DNA of 49,306 nucleotides from Pseudarthrobacter sulfonivorans (GTDB taxonomy: Bacteria > Actinomycetota > Actinomycetes > Actinomycetales > Micrococcaceae), in assembly GCF_024391045.1 (NCBI RefSeq), contig NZ_JANFCZ010000029.1, positions 1 through 49,306 on the forward strand. Reading direction: 5' to 3'. This document shows positions 15,486-23,972 of the stretch, piece by piece. A program made the position numbers and the translations under genes. The notes below the pieces were generated by a model that was given only the letters and a program-made list of their open reading frames with translations, ran no database searches and was not told where the DNA came from. Numbering within the stretch: the first letter of the stretch is position 1; each line of letters starts with the position of its first letter.

Positions 15486-17384
15486 ATGGTGGGTATGAAT
15501 TATCAGGAAACCTATGCGCGGAGCCTGGAAAAGCGTGACGAGTTCTGGCTGGAGGCGTCGAGGGCGGTGTCCTGGAGCACGGCACCGACTGCGGCGCTGG
15601 ATGACTCGGCGGCTCCGCTGTACCGCTGGTTTCCGGACGGCATGCTGAACACCTGCTACAACGCCCTGGACCGGCACATCGAAGCCGGCCGCGGCGACCA
15701 GGACGCCCTGATCTACGACTCGGCGATGCTGGGAATCAAGCGCAGCTACACCTATTCCGAACTCACAGCCCTTGTGGCACGATTCGCCGGGGTGTTGCGC
15801 TCGCAGGGCGTCGGCAAGGGCGACCGCGTGGTCATCTACATGCCCATGATTCCCGAAGCGGCCATTGCCATGCTGGCGACCGCCCGGCTCGGAGCGGTGC
15901 ATTCGGTGGTCTTCGGCGGCTTCGCGCCGAAGGAACTGGCGGCGCGGATTGACGACGCCAAGCCATCGGTCATCGTCACCGCCTCGGGCGGCATTGAACC
16001 GTCCCGGCGGGTGGAGTATCTGCCGGCCGTCGCCGAAGCCCTGGATCTAAGCAGCGCCGGCACGCTCCCGGTCATCGTCAAAGGCCGGGAAGGCTTCGCT
16101 ACCGCGATGGCCGACTTCCCGGGATGGCTGGACTGGGACAAAGCCATGGAACACGCTGTTCCGGCCGCACCCGTGGACGTGGCCGCAACGGATCCCCTCT
16201 ACATCCTTTACACCTCCGGCACCACGGGCACACCCAAGGGTGTGGTGCGGGACAACGGCGGGCACGCCGTCGCCCTGTCGTGGACCATGGCGAACATTTA
16301 CGACATCGGACCCGGGGACGTGATGTGGACGGCTTCCGACGTGGGGTGGGTGGTGGGCCACTCGTACATTGTTTACGGGCCGCTGCTGGCCGGCGCCACG
16401 ACGGTGCTGTACGAGGGAAAACCCGTGGGCACTCCCGACGCCGGCGCGTTCTGGCGCGTTGTCCAGGACCATCACGTGAATGTACTGTTCACGGCACCTA
16501 CGGCCCTCCGGGCCATCCGGAAAGCCGACCCGCAGGCGGCGGAGCTTGCCCGCTACGACATCTCCAGCCTGCGGACGCTGTTTGCGGCGGGAGAACGGCT
16601 CGACACCGAAACCTACCGCTGGGCCGGCGAGGTTTTGGGTGTCCCGGTGGTGGACCACTGGTGGCAGACCGAGACCGGGTGGGCTATCTGCGCCAATCCC
16701 CGCGGCTTGGAGGATTTGCCCTTCAAGCCCGGGTCACCCACGGTGCCGATGCCAGGCTTTGCGCTGAGCATCGTGGACGGCTCCGGCGAGCCGGTGGAAC
16801 AGGGGGAGGAAGGCAACATTGTGCTGGGCCTGCCGTTGCCGCCCGGGACCCTGACTACGCTCTGGCGGAACGATGACCGCTACGTGTCCTCCTACCTCGC
16901 GGCCTTCGAGGGCAGCTACGTTACGGGTGACAGCGGTTACCGGGACGCCGATGGCTACGTCTTTGTGATGGGCCGCACCGATGACATCATCAACGTGGCA
17001 GGCCACCGCCTGTCCACCGGTGCGATTGAGCAGGTCATCTCCAGCCATCCGGCTGTCGCCGAATGCGCCGTCATTGGCGTGGCCGACCCCCTCAAGGGGC
17101 AGCGCGCCAGCGGCTACGTGGTCCTCAAAGCCGGAGTGGACGCCGATGAAGACCAGCTTGTCCGTGAGTTGGTGGCCCTGGTGCGGAAAGACATTGGACC
17201 GGTGGCCGACTTCAAGCACGCCACGGTGGTGCAGGCCCTGCCTAAGACCCGGTCGGGGAAGATCCTGCGCAAGACGATGCGCCAGATTGCCGACGGCGAC
17301 GAGTACGTAGTCCCGTCCACGATTGAGGACCCTGACGTCCTGGGCCAGTTGGTGGGCGTGCTGCGGCCGGACGGCGCCGCCTAG
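15486..17384 (+). CDS. prpE: Propionyl-CoA synthetase
   Basis: 632 residues from the ATG at 15486, preceded by GGGAG; an in-frame upstream extension crosses the operators. ACS-type adenylating enzyme: ATP loop YTSGTTGTPKGV (Tyr242 on), WWQTETGWAI, and the C-terminal KTRSGKILRKT with Lys592, the residue reversibly acylated in this family. The length and N-terminus (YARSLEKRDEFW) fit PrpE better than AcsA. It activates propionate to propionyl-CoA and feeds prpC. It is divergent from the prp operon with shared operators. The stop codon overlaps the stop of the convergent response regulator gene within CTAG. Confidence 0.9.
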   Translation: MVGMNYQETYARSLEKRDEFWLEASRAVSWSTAPTAALDDSAAPLYRWFPDGMLNTCYNALDRHIEAGRGDQDALIYDSAMLGIKRSYTYSELTALVARFAGVLRSQGVGKGDRVVIYMPMIPEAAIAMLATARLGAVHSVVFGGFAPKELAARIDDAKPSVIVTASGGIEPSRRVEYLPAVAEALDLSSAGTLPVIVKGREGFATAMADFPGWLDWDKAMEHAVPAAPVDVAATDPLYILYTSGTTGTPKGVVRDNGGHAVALSWTMANIYDIGPGDVMWTASDVGWVVGHSYIVYGPLLAGATTVLYEGKPVGTPDAGAFWRVVQDHHVNVLFTAPTALRAIRKADPQAAELARYDISSLRTLFAAGERLDTETYRWAGEVLGVPVVDHWWQTETGWAICANPRGLEDLPFKPGSPTVPMPGFALSIVDGSGEPVEQGEEGNIVLGLPLPPGTLTTLWRNDDRYVSSYLAAFEGSYVTGDSGYRDADGYVFVMGRTDDIINVAGHRLSTGAIEQVISSHPAVAECAVIGVADPLKGQRASGYVVLKAGVDADEDQLVRELVALVRKDIGPVADFKHATVVQALPKTRSGKILRKTMRQIADGDEYVVPSTIEDPDVLGQLVGVLRPDGAA

Positions 17385-18094
17385 GAGCGGTTCCAGCCGT
17401 ATTCGTTTTCCGGACGGCCCGGCGTCCCGTAGCGGGGTGCGCGGGTGAGGATGCCGGCATCGGCAAGGTATTCCAGGTAGCGGCGGGCCGTCACCCGCGA
17501 CATGCCCAGTGCGGTCATGACCTCGGTGGCCGAAACGGCGCTCCCTTGCCGCTTCAGGTACTCCTTGACGGAGTCGAGGGTGGAACCGGACAGGCCTTTT
17601 GGCAACGGCAGCTCCGACGGCGCCCGGAGGCTCGCGAACGCCTGGTCCACCTCGCTCTGGGACGCCCCGGCCCTGCCTGCCCCGGCTGCCGGGGCCGCCA
17701 GCTGTTGCCGGAACAGCCGGTAGCTGCCGAGCTTGTCCGCGAACGTCGCAAAGGTGAACGGCTTGATCAGGTACTGGACCACCCCGATGGCCACGGCACT
17801 CCGGACAATCGCCACCTCGCGCACGGCGGTGATCGCGATGATGTCCGCCAGGATCCCTGCGGACCGCATCCGCCGGGCGATGTCGAGGCCATGCAGGTCC
17901 GGGAGGTTCATATCCAGCAGGACGAGTTCCACCGGTTGGCCGGCGGCAGCGAGCTCGGTCAGCAGCCTGAGCGCGGACTGGCCGTCCGGTGCGGTACCTG
18001 CCAGCGAGAACCCCGGCATCCGCCCCACGTAGGCCGCATGCGCGGCCGACGCCACGGGTTCGTCCTCCACCACCAGGACGCGGATTTCACTCAC
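17381..18094 (-). CDS. Response regulator, CitB/DcuR type
   Basis: 237 residues from GTG 18094, with GAGGAG upstream. Receiver domain 1-120 with Asp10/Asp11-type acidic pocket (VVEDEP), phosphoacceptor Asp61 (LLDMNLPD) and Lys111 (LIKPF). The C-terminal part has a helix-turn-helix of the CitT kind (SATEVMTALGMSRVTARRYLEYL). Regulators of this class pair with CitA/DcuS kinases and control uptake of C4-dicarboxylates or citrate. The GTG overlaps the kinase stop (GTGA). The likely target is the divergent dctA. Confidence 0.92.
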   Translation of the reverse strand: MSEIRVLVVEDEPVASAAHAAYVGRMPGFSLAGTAPDGQSALRLLTELAAAGQPVELVLLDMNLPDLHGLDIARRMRSAGILADIIAITAVREVAIVRSAVAIGVVQYLIKPFTFATFADKLGSYRLFRQQLAAPAAGAGRAGASQSEVDQAFASLRAPSELPLPKGLSGSTLDSVKEYLKRQGSAVSATEVMTALGMSRVTARRYLEYLADAGILTRAPRYGTPGRPENEYGWNRS

Positions 18095-19728
18095 AGGACC
18101 TGCTCCTCTTGATCGATCCCCACGGCTGCCGGCAGAAAGACGTGGAAGCATGCGCCGTGTGTGCCGGTGATGGTCATGGTACCGTCCAGGCGCTGTACGG
18201 CCTGGCGGACCAGGGCCAGGCCAATGCCCCGCCCGAAGGGGCCCGCAGCCTTGGTGCTGAAGCCCTGCCGGAAAATGTCCTCCACCGCAGCCGGATCCAC
18301 GCCCGGGCCGGAGTCCTCCACTGTGATGTCCAGGCCCTCGGCGTCGGACTCAACGGTCAGCTGCACGGACTTCGGCGCCGGGCTGTCCGCGGCGGCGTCG
18401 ATCGCGTTGTCCAGGAGGTTTCCCAATATGGTGACAAGGTCCTGGACCGCCAGGCCGGCCACGGACGCAGATCCCTGGGCGTCGAGCGTCAGCCTGACCC
18501 CGCGTTCGTTCGCTTCCGCAGCCTTTCCCATAATCAGGGCGCTGAGAACGGGCTCGTCCACGGAGTTCACCATCTCGTCCGTGAGTTGCTGGCTCAGTTC
18601 CAGGTCCTGGGTGGCAAACTCCAGGGCCTCCCGGGTGCGGCCCAGCTCCAGCAGGGAAACCAGGGTGTGCAGCCGGTTGGCGTGCTCGTGGGTCTGTGCC
18701 CGGAGGGCGCCCGACAGCGTGCGCATGGTTTCCAGTTCGCTGCCCAGCGACTCGATCTCAGTCCGGTCACGGATGGTGGCCACTGTACCGAAGACGGCAG
18801 GTCGGCGGATGCCGGAGGAGACCGGCTCAACGGCCGGACCCTGGTTCACCACCACGATCCGCGGACCCGTCAGGTGGATCTCATCGTGGGCCGTCCGGCC
18901 CGATTCGAAGAGGTCCTTCAGGCTCGGTGCCACCGGCAGGTCCGCCAGCAGCGGCGGCCGGGAAGGATCGTTCTCCGGGCCGCGGGGCTCCAGGCCCAGC
19001 AGGTCTGCCGCCTGGTCGTTGAACATCACCACCCTGCCTTTGGTATCGATGAGGATAAGTCCTTCCCGGACGGAGTGAAGCACCGATTCGTAGTAGGCAA
19101 AGAGCTGCGCCAACTGCTCGGGCCCCCAGCCGCGGGTCACCCGTCGCAGGTAACGGCCCAACAGCCAGGAGGCCAGCGAGCCGCCCACGAGGAGAGCCCC
19201 GCCGAGGGCAAGCAACGCCGGCAACCGGCCGGACAAGGCCACATCGACTGTCCGTACGGTGACCCCCGCGGCAACCAGGGCCTTGACGTTCCCCGCCGAA
19301 TCCTTGACCGGAACCACAGTCCGCACCGATGGTCCCAGTGTTCCGGCAGTGACTTCGGTAAATACCTCACCGCGCAACGGCGCATCGATGGACCCGATGT
19401 ACGGCTTGCCGAGCTCCTCGTTCCGGGGATGGGTCCAGCGGGTCCTGTCCGGGGCCATGATGGTGACAAAATCCGCCCCGGAGCCCGCCATCACGTCCAG
19501 CGCATAGGGCTGCAGCACTGCGGACGGGTCCGCGGTGCCGGCGGCCTGCAGGACCAGGGGATTGGCTGCGACGGCGGCCGCCACACCGGTCATCCGGCGC
19601 CCGGCTTCCTCGTAGCTGCGGTCCCGCGCGTCCACATAGGTGGCTGTGCCCACCACCGCGATGAAGGCCAGCACAATCAGCAGATTGGCAACAAAGAGCC
19701 TTCGGGCGATACTCCAGCGGTGGATCAT
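18091..19728 (-). CDS. CitA/DcuS-type sensor histidine kinase
   Basis: 545 residues from the ATG at 19728, with GGGAGG upstream (a TTG one codon earlier is possible). Membrane segments lie at about 11-31 and 168-192, enclosing an extracytoplasmic PAS-like sensor of about 135 residues. A cytoplasmic PAS domain spans about 212-325 (HSVREGLILIDTKGRVVMFN). The H-box is AQTHEHANRLHTL with His347, and the ATPase domain shows NLLDNAIDAA, DSGPGV and GRGIGLALV. This architecture is that of C4-dicarboxylate/citrate sensors. It lies upstream of its response regulator and divergent from dctA. Confidence 0.93.
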   Translation of the reverse strand: MIHRWSIARRLFVANLLIVLAFIAVVGTATYVDARDRSYEEAGRRMTGVAAAVAANPLVLQAAGTADPSAVLQPYALDVMAGSGADFVTIMAPDRTRWTHPRNEELGKPYIGSIDAPLRGEVFTEVTAGTLGPSVRTVVPVKDSAGNVKALVAAGVTVRTVDVALSGRLPALLALGGALLVGGSLASWLLGRYLRRVTRGWGPEQLAQLFAYYESVLHSVREGLILIDTKGRVVMFNDQAADLLGLEPRGPENDPSRPPLLADLPVAPSLKDLFESGRTAHDEIHLTGPRIVVVNQGPAVEPVSSGIRRPAVFGTVATIRDRTEIESLGSELETMRTLSGALRAQTHEHANRLHTLVSLLELGRTREALEFATQDLELSQQLTDEMVNSVDEPVLSALIMGKAAEANERGVRLTLDAQGSASVAGLAVQDLVTILGNLLDNAIDAAADSPAPKSVQLTVESDAEGLDITVEDSGPGVDPAAVEDIFRQGFSTKAAGPFGRGIGLALVRQAVQRLDGTMTITGTHGACFHVFLPAAVGIDQEEQVL

Positions 19729-19774
19729 CAATCACCTCCCATGACCAATATGAACGCAACGGTGAGCTGAGTCA

Positions 19775-19803
19775 CGGTGTGCCTAATGATGGATATCACA
19801 CCG
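19775..19803. promoter_or_regulatory. Inverted repeat between the sensor kinase and dctA genes
   Basis: CGGTGTG (19775-19781) and CACACCG (19797-19803) are exact inverted repeats, 15 nt apart, about 68 bp before the dctA start. A response regulator binding site is the likeliest role. Confidence 0.45.
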
Positions 19804-19870
19804 ACGGACGCGATGAGCCCAGAGAATGAGCCGCAGCGTCTACCAGATTATCCACATAAGGAGACACACC

Positions 19871-21217
19871 TTGGCTTCTCAACGAGGAGAGTCAGCAGCG
19901 CCTGCAAAGGCCGCCCGAAAGGGCCTGGACAAATCGCATTACCTCTACATGGCCGTCATTGCCGCCGTCATTCTGGGAGCCGTCGTCGGCCTGATGTTCC
20001 CGGAGGTCGGCAAATCACTGAAGCCCCTCGGCGACGGCTTCATCAAACTCATCAAGATGATGATCGCACCCATCATCTTCTGCACCATCGTCCTGGGCAT
20101 CGGCTCCATCGCCAAAGCCGCAACGGTCGGCAAGGTGGGCGGCCTGGCGCTGGTCTACTTCGTGGTCATGTCCACCTTTGCGCTCGCAATCGGCCTGGTG
20201 GTGGGCAATCTCATTCACCCCGGTGAGGGCCTCAACCTGACCCCTTATGACCCCAACAAGAAGGCTGCCACGGACAGCACCGTGGACTTCCTGCTGGGCA
20301 TCATTCCCGGCGACATCCCCGTCCTGCCCACACTCCTCGCGGCCATCCTCGTTGGTTTTGCGCTGCAGAAGATGGGCCCGCAGGGTGCCCCGATCCTCAA
20401 GGCCATCGGCCACGGCCAGGCACTCGTCTTCCGGATCCTCATCATGATCATGTGGCTCGCTCCCGTTGGTGCCTTCGGTGCCATCGCTGCTGTTGTCGGC
20501 GCCACGGGCTTCCAGGCAATCATCAGCATGTTCACGCTGATGGCCGCCTTCTACATCACGTGTGCCCTGTTCATCGTGGTCATCCTGGGTGGAATCCTCC
20601 AGGTTGTTGCCGGTGTGAACATCTTCAAGCTCATGAAGTACCTGGCCCGTGAATACCTGCTGATTTTCTCCACCTCGTCCTCCGAGGCTGCCCTGCCGCG
20701 CCTCATCGCCAAAATGGAGCATCTGGGGGTTTCCAAGCCGGTTGTGGGCGTGACCGTACCCACCGGCTACTCCTTCAACCTTGACGGCACCGCCATCTAC
20801 CTGACCATGGCGTCGCTGTTCGTGGCCAACGCCATGGGCATGCCGATGGATCTCGGAGCACAGGTTTCGCTGCTGATCTTCATGATCATCGCCTCCAAGG
20901 GTGCCGCCGGCGTCACCGGTGCCGGCCTGGCCACCCTGGCGGCCGGACTCCAGGCGCACGCACCCCAGCTGCTGGGCGGCGTGGGCATGATTGTCGGCAT
21001 CGACCGCTTTATGTCCGAGGCCCGCGCACTGACAAACTTCACCGGCAACGCTGTCGCCACCGTCCTGATCGGCACCTGGGTGAAGGAGATCGACGGCGAG
21101 CAGGTCACCAATGTCCTGTCCGGCGCCATCCCCTTTGATGAGCAGACCATGATGGCCGGCCACGGCGACCGGATGGCTACGTCCCCCGCAAATCCGGAGG
21201 TCACGGCGCACGCCTAA
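19871..21217 (+). CDS. dctA: C4-dicarboxylate/proton symporter DctA
   Basis: 448 residues from TTG 19871, which has AAGGAG 8 nt upstream; the frame is open further upstream but without a binding site. DAACS family: multiple hydrophobic helices beginning at about residue 25, the serine-rich loop TSSSEAALPRL, the conserved NLDGTAIY and the C-terminal GIDRFMSEARALTNFTGNAVA. It imports succinate, fumarate or malate. It is divergent from its probable two-component regulators and followed by a strong terminator. Confidence 0.94.
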   Translation: MASQRGESAAPAKAARKGLDKSHYLYMAVIAAVILGAVVGLMFPEVGKSLKPLGDGFIKLIKMMIAPIIFCTIVLGIGSIAKAATVGKVGGLALVYFVVMSTFALAIGLVVGNLIHPGEGLNLTPYDPNKKAATDSTVDFLLGIIPGDIPVLPTLLAAILVGFALQKMGPQGAPILKAIGHGQALVFRILIMIMWLAPVGAFGAIAAVVGATGFQAIISMFTLMAAFYITCALFIVVILGGILQVVAGVNIFKLMKYLAREYLLIFSTSSSEAALPRLIAKMEHLGVSKPVVGVTVPTGYSFNLDGTAIYLTMASLFVANAMGMPMDLGAQVSLLIFMIIASKGAAGVTGAGLATLAAGLQAHAPQLLGGVGMIVGIDRFMSEARALTNFTGNAVATVLIGTWVKEIDGEQVTNVLSGAIPFDEQTMMAGHGDRMATSPANPEVTAHA

Positions 21218-21240
21218 GATGTGCCCCTGAGCCTGCGATG

Positions 21241-21275
21241 AAACCGCCCGTGCAGCCCGGCTGCACGGGCGGTTT
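21241..21275 (+). terminator. Terminator after dctA
   Basis: A perfect 15-bp stem (AAACCGCCCGTGCAG with CTGCACGGGCGGTTT) encloses a 5-nt loop. The remaining intergenic DNA to 21450 probably carries the parA promoter (TAGCCT at 21371-21376 is a candidate -10). Confidence 0.85.
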
Positions 21276-21450
21276 GCATGTGCGGAAGATTAACCTTCGA
21301 CTTCTACCAGAAGGTCAAGGCTCAGAATGCACACAAAGTCAAGTTCCCTCGAATACCGTGTCGGGGCCTGTAGCCTAGGTGAAAAGCAGGATCGGCGCTG
21401 GACCATCAGCGGCAGGAAAAATCACCGTCATCGAAAGTGTGGATAGATAC

Positions 21451-22350
21451 GTGAGCAGCGAACAGGGTTCAGCAACTCTGGAAGGCACGGAACTCGATCT
21501 GGAAGACGCCGTGATGGGTCCCACAGGGCGCCCCCACCGCGAATTTCCCGAACCCGCACCGCTGTCATCCCACGGTCCCGCCCGAGTGATCGCCATGGTC
21601 AACCAAAAGGGCGGCGTTGGCAAGACCACCTCAACCATCAACCTGGCGGCTGCCCTGGCCGAATACGGCCGCCGGGTGCTGCTGGTTGACTTTGACCCCC
21701 AGGGTGCGCTGTCCGCGGGCCTGGGAGTCAATCCCCACGAACTGGACCTGACGGTCTACAACGTCCTGATGGACCGCAAGGTGGACATCCGGGATGCAAT
21801 CCACCGGACCGGCGTCGAAAACGTCGATCTCCTGCCCGCCAACATCGACCTCTCCGCCGCTGAGGTGCAGCTGGTCAACGAGGTGGCCCGCGAACAGGTC
21901 CTGGACAGGGCGCTGAAGAAAGTCGAAGACGACTACGACGTCGTTCTCATCGACTGCCAGCCGTCACTGGGCCTCCTGACGGTCAACGCCCTGACTGCGG
22001 CGCATGGCGTGATCATCCCGCTGATCTGCGAGTTCTTTGCGCTCCGTGCGGTGGCCCTGCTGGTGGAGACCATCGACAAAGTCCAGGACCGGCTCAACCC
22101 CCGGCTGCAGGTGGACGGCGTCCTCGCCACGATGTACGACGCCCGCACGCTTCACAGCCGGGAAGTCATCGCCCGGCTCGTGGAGGCCTTCGGCGACAAA
22201 GTCTTTGAGACGGTCATCAAGCGCTCCATCAAGTTCGCTGACGCCACCGTGGCGGCCGAGCCGATCACAAGCTACGCAGGGAACCACATTGGCGCTGATG
22301 CGTACCGGCGCCTGGCCAAGGAATTGATTTCCCGCGGCGGCGCACCCTAG
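21451..22350 (+). CDS. ParA-family ATPase of the scpAB cluster
   Basis: 299 residues from GTG 21451; the frame is open to GTG 21379 (323 residues) and neither start has a convincing binding site. The deviant Walker A is KGGVGKT at 53-59, with VLLVDFDPQGALSAGLGV and VLIDCQPSLGLLTVNAL following. About 45 residues, mostly acidic and Pro-rich, precede the ATPase core. Its place directly before scpA and scpB matches Rv1708, a ParA relative distinct from the oriC-linked ParA. A role in chromosome organisation or septum placement is inferred from this linkage. Confidence 0.88.
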   Translation: MSSEQGSATLEGTELDLEDAVMGPTGRPHREFPEPAPLSSHGPARVIAMVNQKGGVGKTTSTINLAAALAEYGRRVLLVDFDPQGALSAGLGVNPHELDLTVYNVLMDRKVDIRDAIHRTGVENVDLLPANIDLSAAEVQLVNEVAREQVLDRALKKVEDDYDVVLIDCQPSLGLLTVNALTAAHGVIIPLICEFFALRAVALLVETIDKVQDRLNPRLQVDGVLATMYDARTLHSREVIARLVEAFGDKVFETVIKRSIKFADATVAAEPITSYAGNHIGADAYRRLAKELISRGGAP

Positions 22351-22358
22351 TCAGGTCC

Positions 22359-23171
22359 GTGGCTGAATCCAAGCCCGGCTTTGAGGTGCGGCTGGCCAAC
22401 TTTACGGGACCGTTTGACCTCTTGCTGGGCCTCATCGCCAAGCATCAGCTGGACATCACCGAGGTGGCCATCGCCACCGTCACTGATGAGTTCATCAGGT
22501 ACATCAGGAAGCTCCAGGAGCTGGGTGAGGAATGGGCGCTGGACGAAGCCAGCGAGTTCCTCGTCATCGCCGCCACGCTCCTGGACCTCAAGGCAGCACG
22601 GCTGCTGCCGGCCGGCGAAGTGGAAGACGACGAGGACATCGCCCGGCTGGAGGCCCGCGACCTCCTGTTTGCCCGTCTGCTCCAGTACAAGGCGTTCAAG
22701 CAGGTGGCCGCGCTGATGGCCGAAAGCCTGGAACAGGAGGCACAGCGGGTTCCACGGCAGGTTGCCCTCGAGGAGCACTTCGCCGCCATGCTGCCGGAGT
22801 TGGTGTGGAAACATACGCCACAGCAATTCGCGCGCCTGGCCGAAGCAGCACTGCAGCCCAAGGCACCCAGGCCCACTGAGGTTGGCCTGGCACACCTGCA
22901 CGGCAGTGCCGTCAGCGTCAGGGAACAGGCTGAAATCCTGGGGCTGCGGCTGCAGCTGGGAAGGCCCCTGTCCTTCCGGGCGCTGATAGCCGACGCCGAA
23001 TCCACCCTGGTGGTCGTAGCCCGGTTCCTGGCCTTGCTGGAAATGTTCCGTGACCGGGCGGTGTCCTTTGACCAGCTCTCGCCGCTGGGGGACCTCACCG
23101 TGCACTGGACGGCAGACGGCACCGGGTGGTCAACAGAAAACCTGAGGGAAGAGTATGAGGAGCAACTGTGA
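22359..23171 (+). CDS. scpA: Segregation and condensation protein A
   Basis: 270 residues from GTG 22359. The N-terminal kleisin motif FEVRLANFTGPFDLLLGLI and helical regions (EFLVIAATLLDLKAARLL) are diagnostic. ScpA bridges the SMC heads and binds ScpB. The gene begins 8 bp after the parA stop and overlaps scpB by GTGA, so parA-scpA-scpB are translated together. Confidence 0.95.
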   Translation: MAESKPGFEVRLANFTGPFDLLLGLIAKHQLDITEVAIATVTDEFIRYIRKLQELGEEWALDEASEFLVIAATLLDLKAARLLPAGEVEDDEDIARLEARDLLFARLLQYKAFKQVAALMAESLEQEAQRVPRQVALEEHFAAMLPELVWKHTPQQFARLAEAALQPKAPRPTEVGLAHLHGSAVSVREQAEILGLRLQLGRPLSFRALIADAESTLVVVARFLALLEMFRDRAVSFDQLSPLGDLTVHWTADGTGWSTENLREEYEEQL

Positions 23172-23860
23172 CTGAGGACTTTTTAGCCACCCCGGCCGCG
23201 GCGGCAGGTGCCGGGGACGAGGACGGGCAGGGAGATCCGGACGTCCACTCGCTTCCCGGAGGCGCCAAGGCTGCCCTGGAGGCGGTCCTGATGGTTCTGG
23301 ACCAGCCGGCCACCGCCACGGAACTCGCCACCGGCCTTAACCTGACAGTCGCCGTCGTCGAGCAGTTGCTTGCGGAACTGCAGCGGGAGTATAGCGGCTA
23401 TACTGTTAAAGCCCCGGACATGGACGACGCCAGCGTTGCTGGTTTCAGCTCCAGCCCCCGGGGTTTTGAATTGCGGAGCATCGCCGGTGGCTGGCGGATC
23501 TATTCCCGCGCGGATTTTGCCGACATTGTGGGCCGGTTCGTGCTGGAAGGTCAGACAGCCAGGCTGACGCAGGCGGCACTGGAAACACTCGCTGTCATCG
23601 CGTATCGACAGCCTGTCTCCAGAGCCAGGGTGTCCGCGATTCGGGGAGTCAATGTCGATTCTGTCGTACGGACATTGACCCAGCGCGGGCTGATCGAAGA
23701 TTCGGGAAATGATCCCGAATCGGGAGCCGTTCTCTACCGGACCACATCGTACTTTCAGGAACGGATGGGAATCGGGTCCGTGGCCGAGCTGCCGCAGCTC
23801 TCACCCCACCTACCGGGGCTTGAAGGCATCGCGGAGTTCTACGACGCCGACAGAATGTAG
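23168..23860 (+). CDS. scpB: Segregation and condensation protein B
   Basis: 230 residues from GTG 23168, with GAGGAG upstream inside scpA. It contains two winged-helix domains; the conserved segment LTQAALETLAVIAYRQPVSR begins the second and SAIRGVNVDSVVRTLTQRGLI follows. ScpB dimers bind ScpA in the SMC complex. The first 35 residues are an acidic, disordered extension. Confidence 0.95.
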   Translation: MTEDFLATPAAAAGAGDEDGQGDPDVHSLPGGAKAALEAVLMVLDQPATATELATGLNLTVAVVEQLLAELQREYSGYTVKAPDMDDASVAGFSSSPRGFELRSIAGGWRIYSRADFADIVGRFVLEGQTARLTQAALETLAVIAYRQPVSRARVSAIRGVNVDSVVRTLTQRGLIEDSGNDPESGAVLYRTTSYFQERMGIGSVAELPQLSPHLPGLEGIAEFYDADRM

Positions 23861-23927
23861 GCGGGACCATCCCGACTGCGCACAAGAGTATTCATACGGG
23901 CAGAAAAATTCTGCATGGCTGGCTAGG

Positions 23928-23943
23928 GTTGTCCTGGGACAAC
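23928..23943. promoter_or_regulatory. 16-bp palindrome GTTGTCCTGGGACAAC before rluB
   Basis: Arms of 7 bp around a TG centre, 30 bp upstream of the rluB start and overlapping a TAGGGT hexamer at 23924-23929. It could be an operator in an otherwise tightly packed gene cluster. The 112-bp gap is the largest between 21.4 and 29.3 kb. Confidence 0.4.
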
Positions 23944-23972
23944 GTGGCGGTCAACATATAGAAGGACGGGTC

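Noticed and set aside
17989..19770. 593-codon plus-strand ORF opposite the sensor kinase
   Set aside because: Fully antisense to a kinase with clear H, N and G boxes; composition typical of a high-GC shadow frame.
20015..21211. 398-codon minus-strand ORF opposite dctA
   Set aside because: Rich in Asp, His and Gly as the antisense of a membrane protein; not a credible protein.
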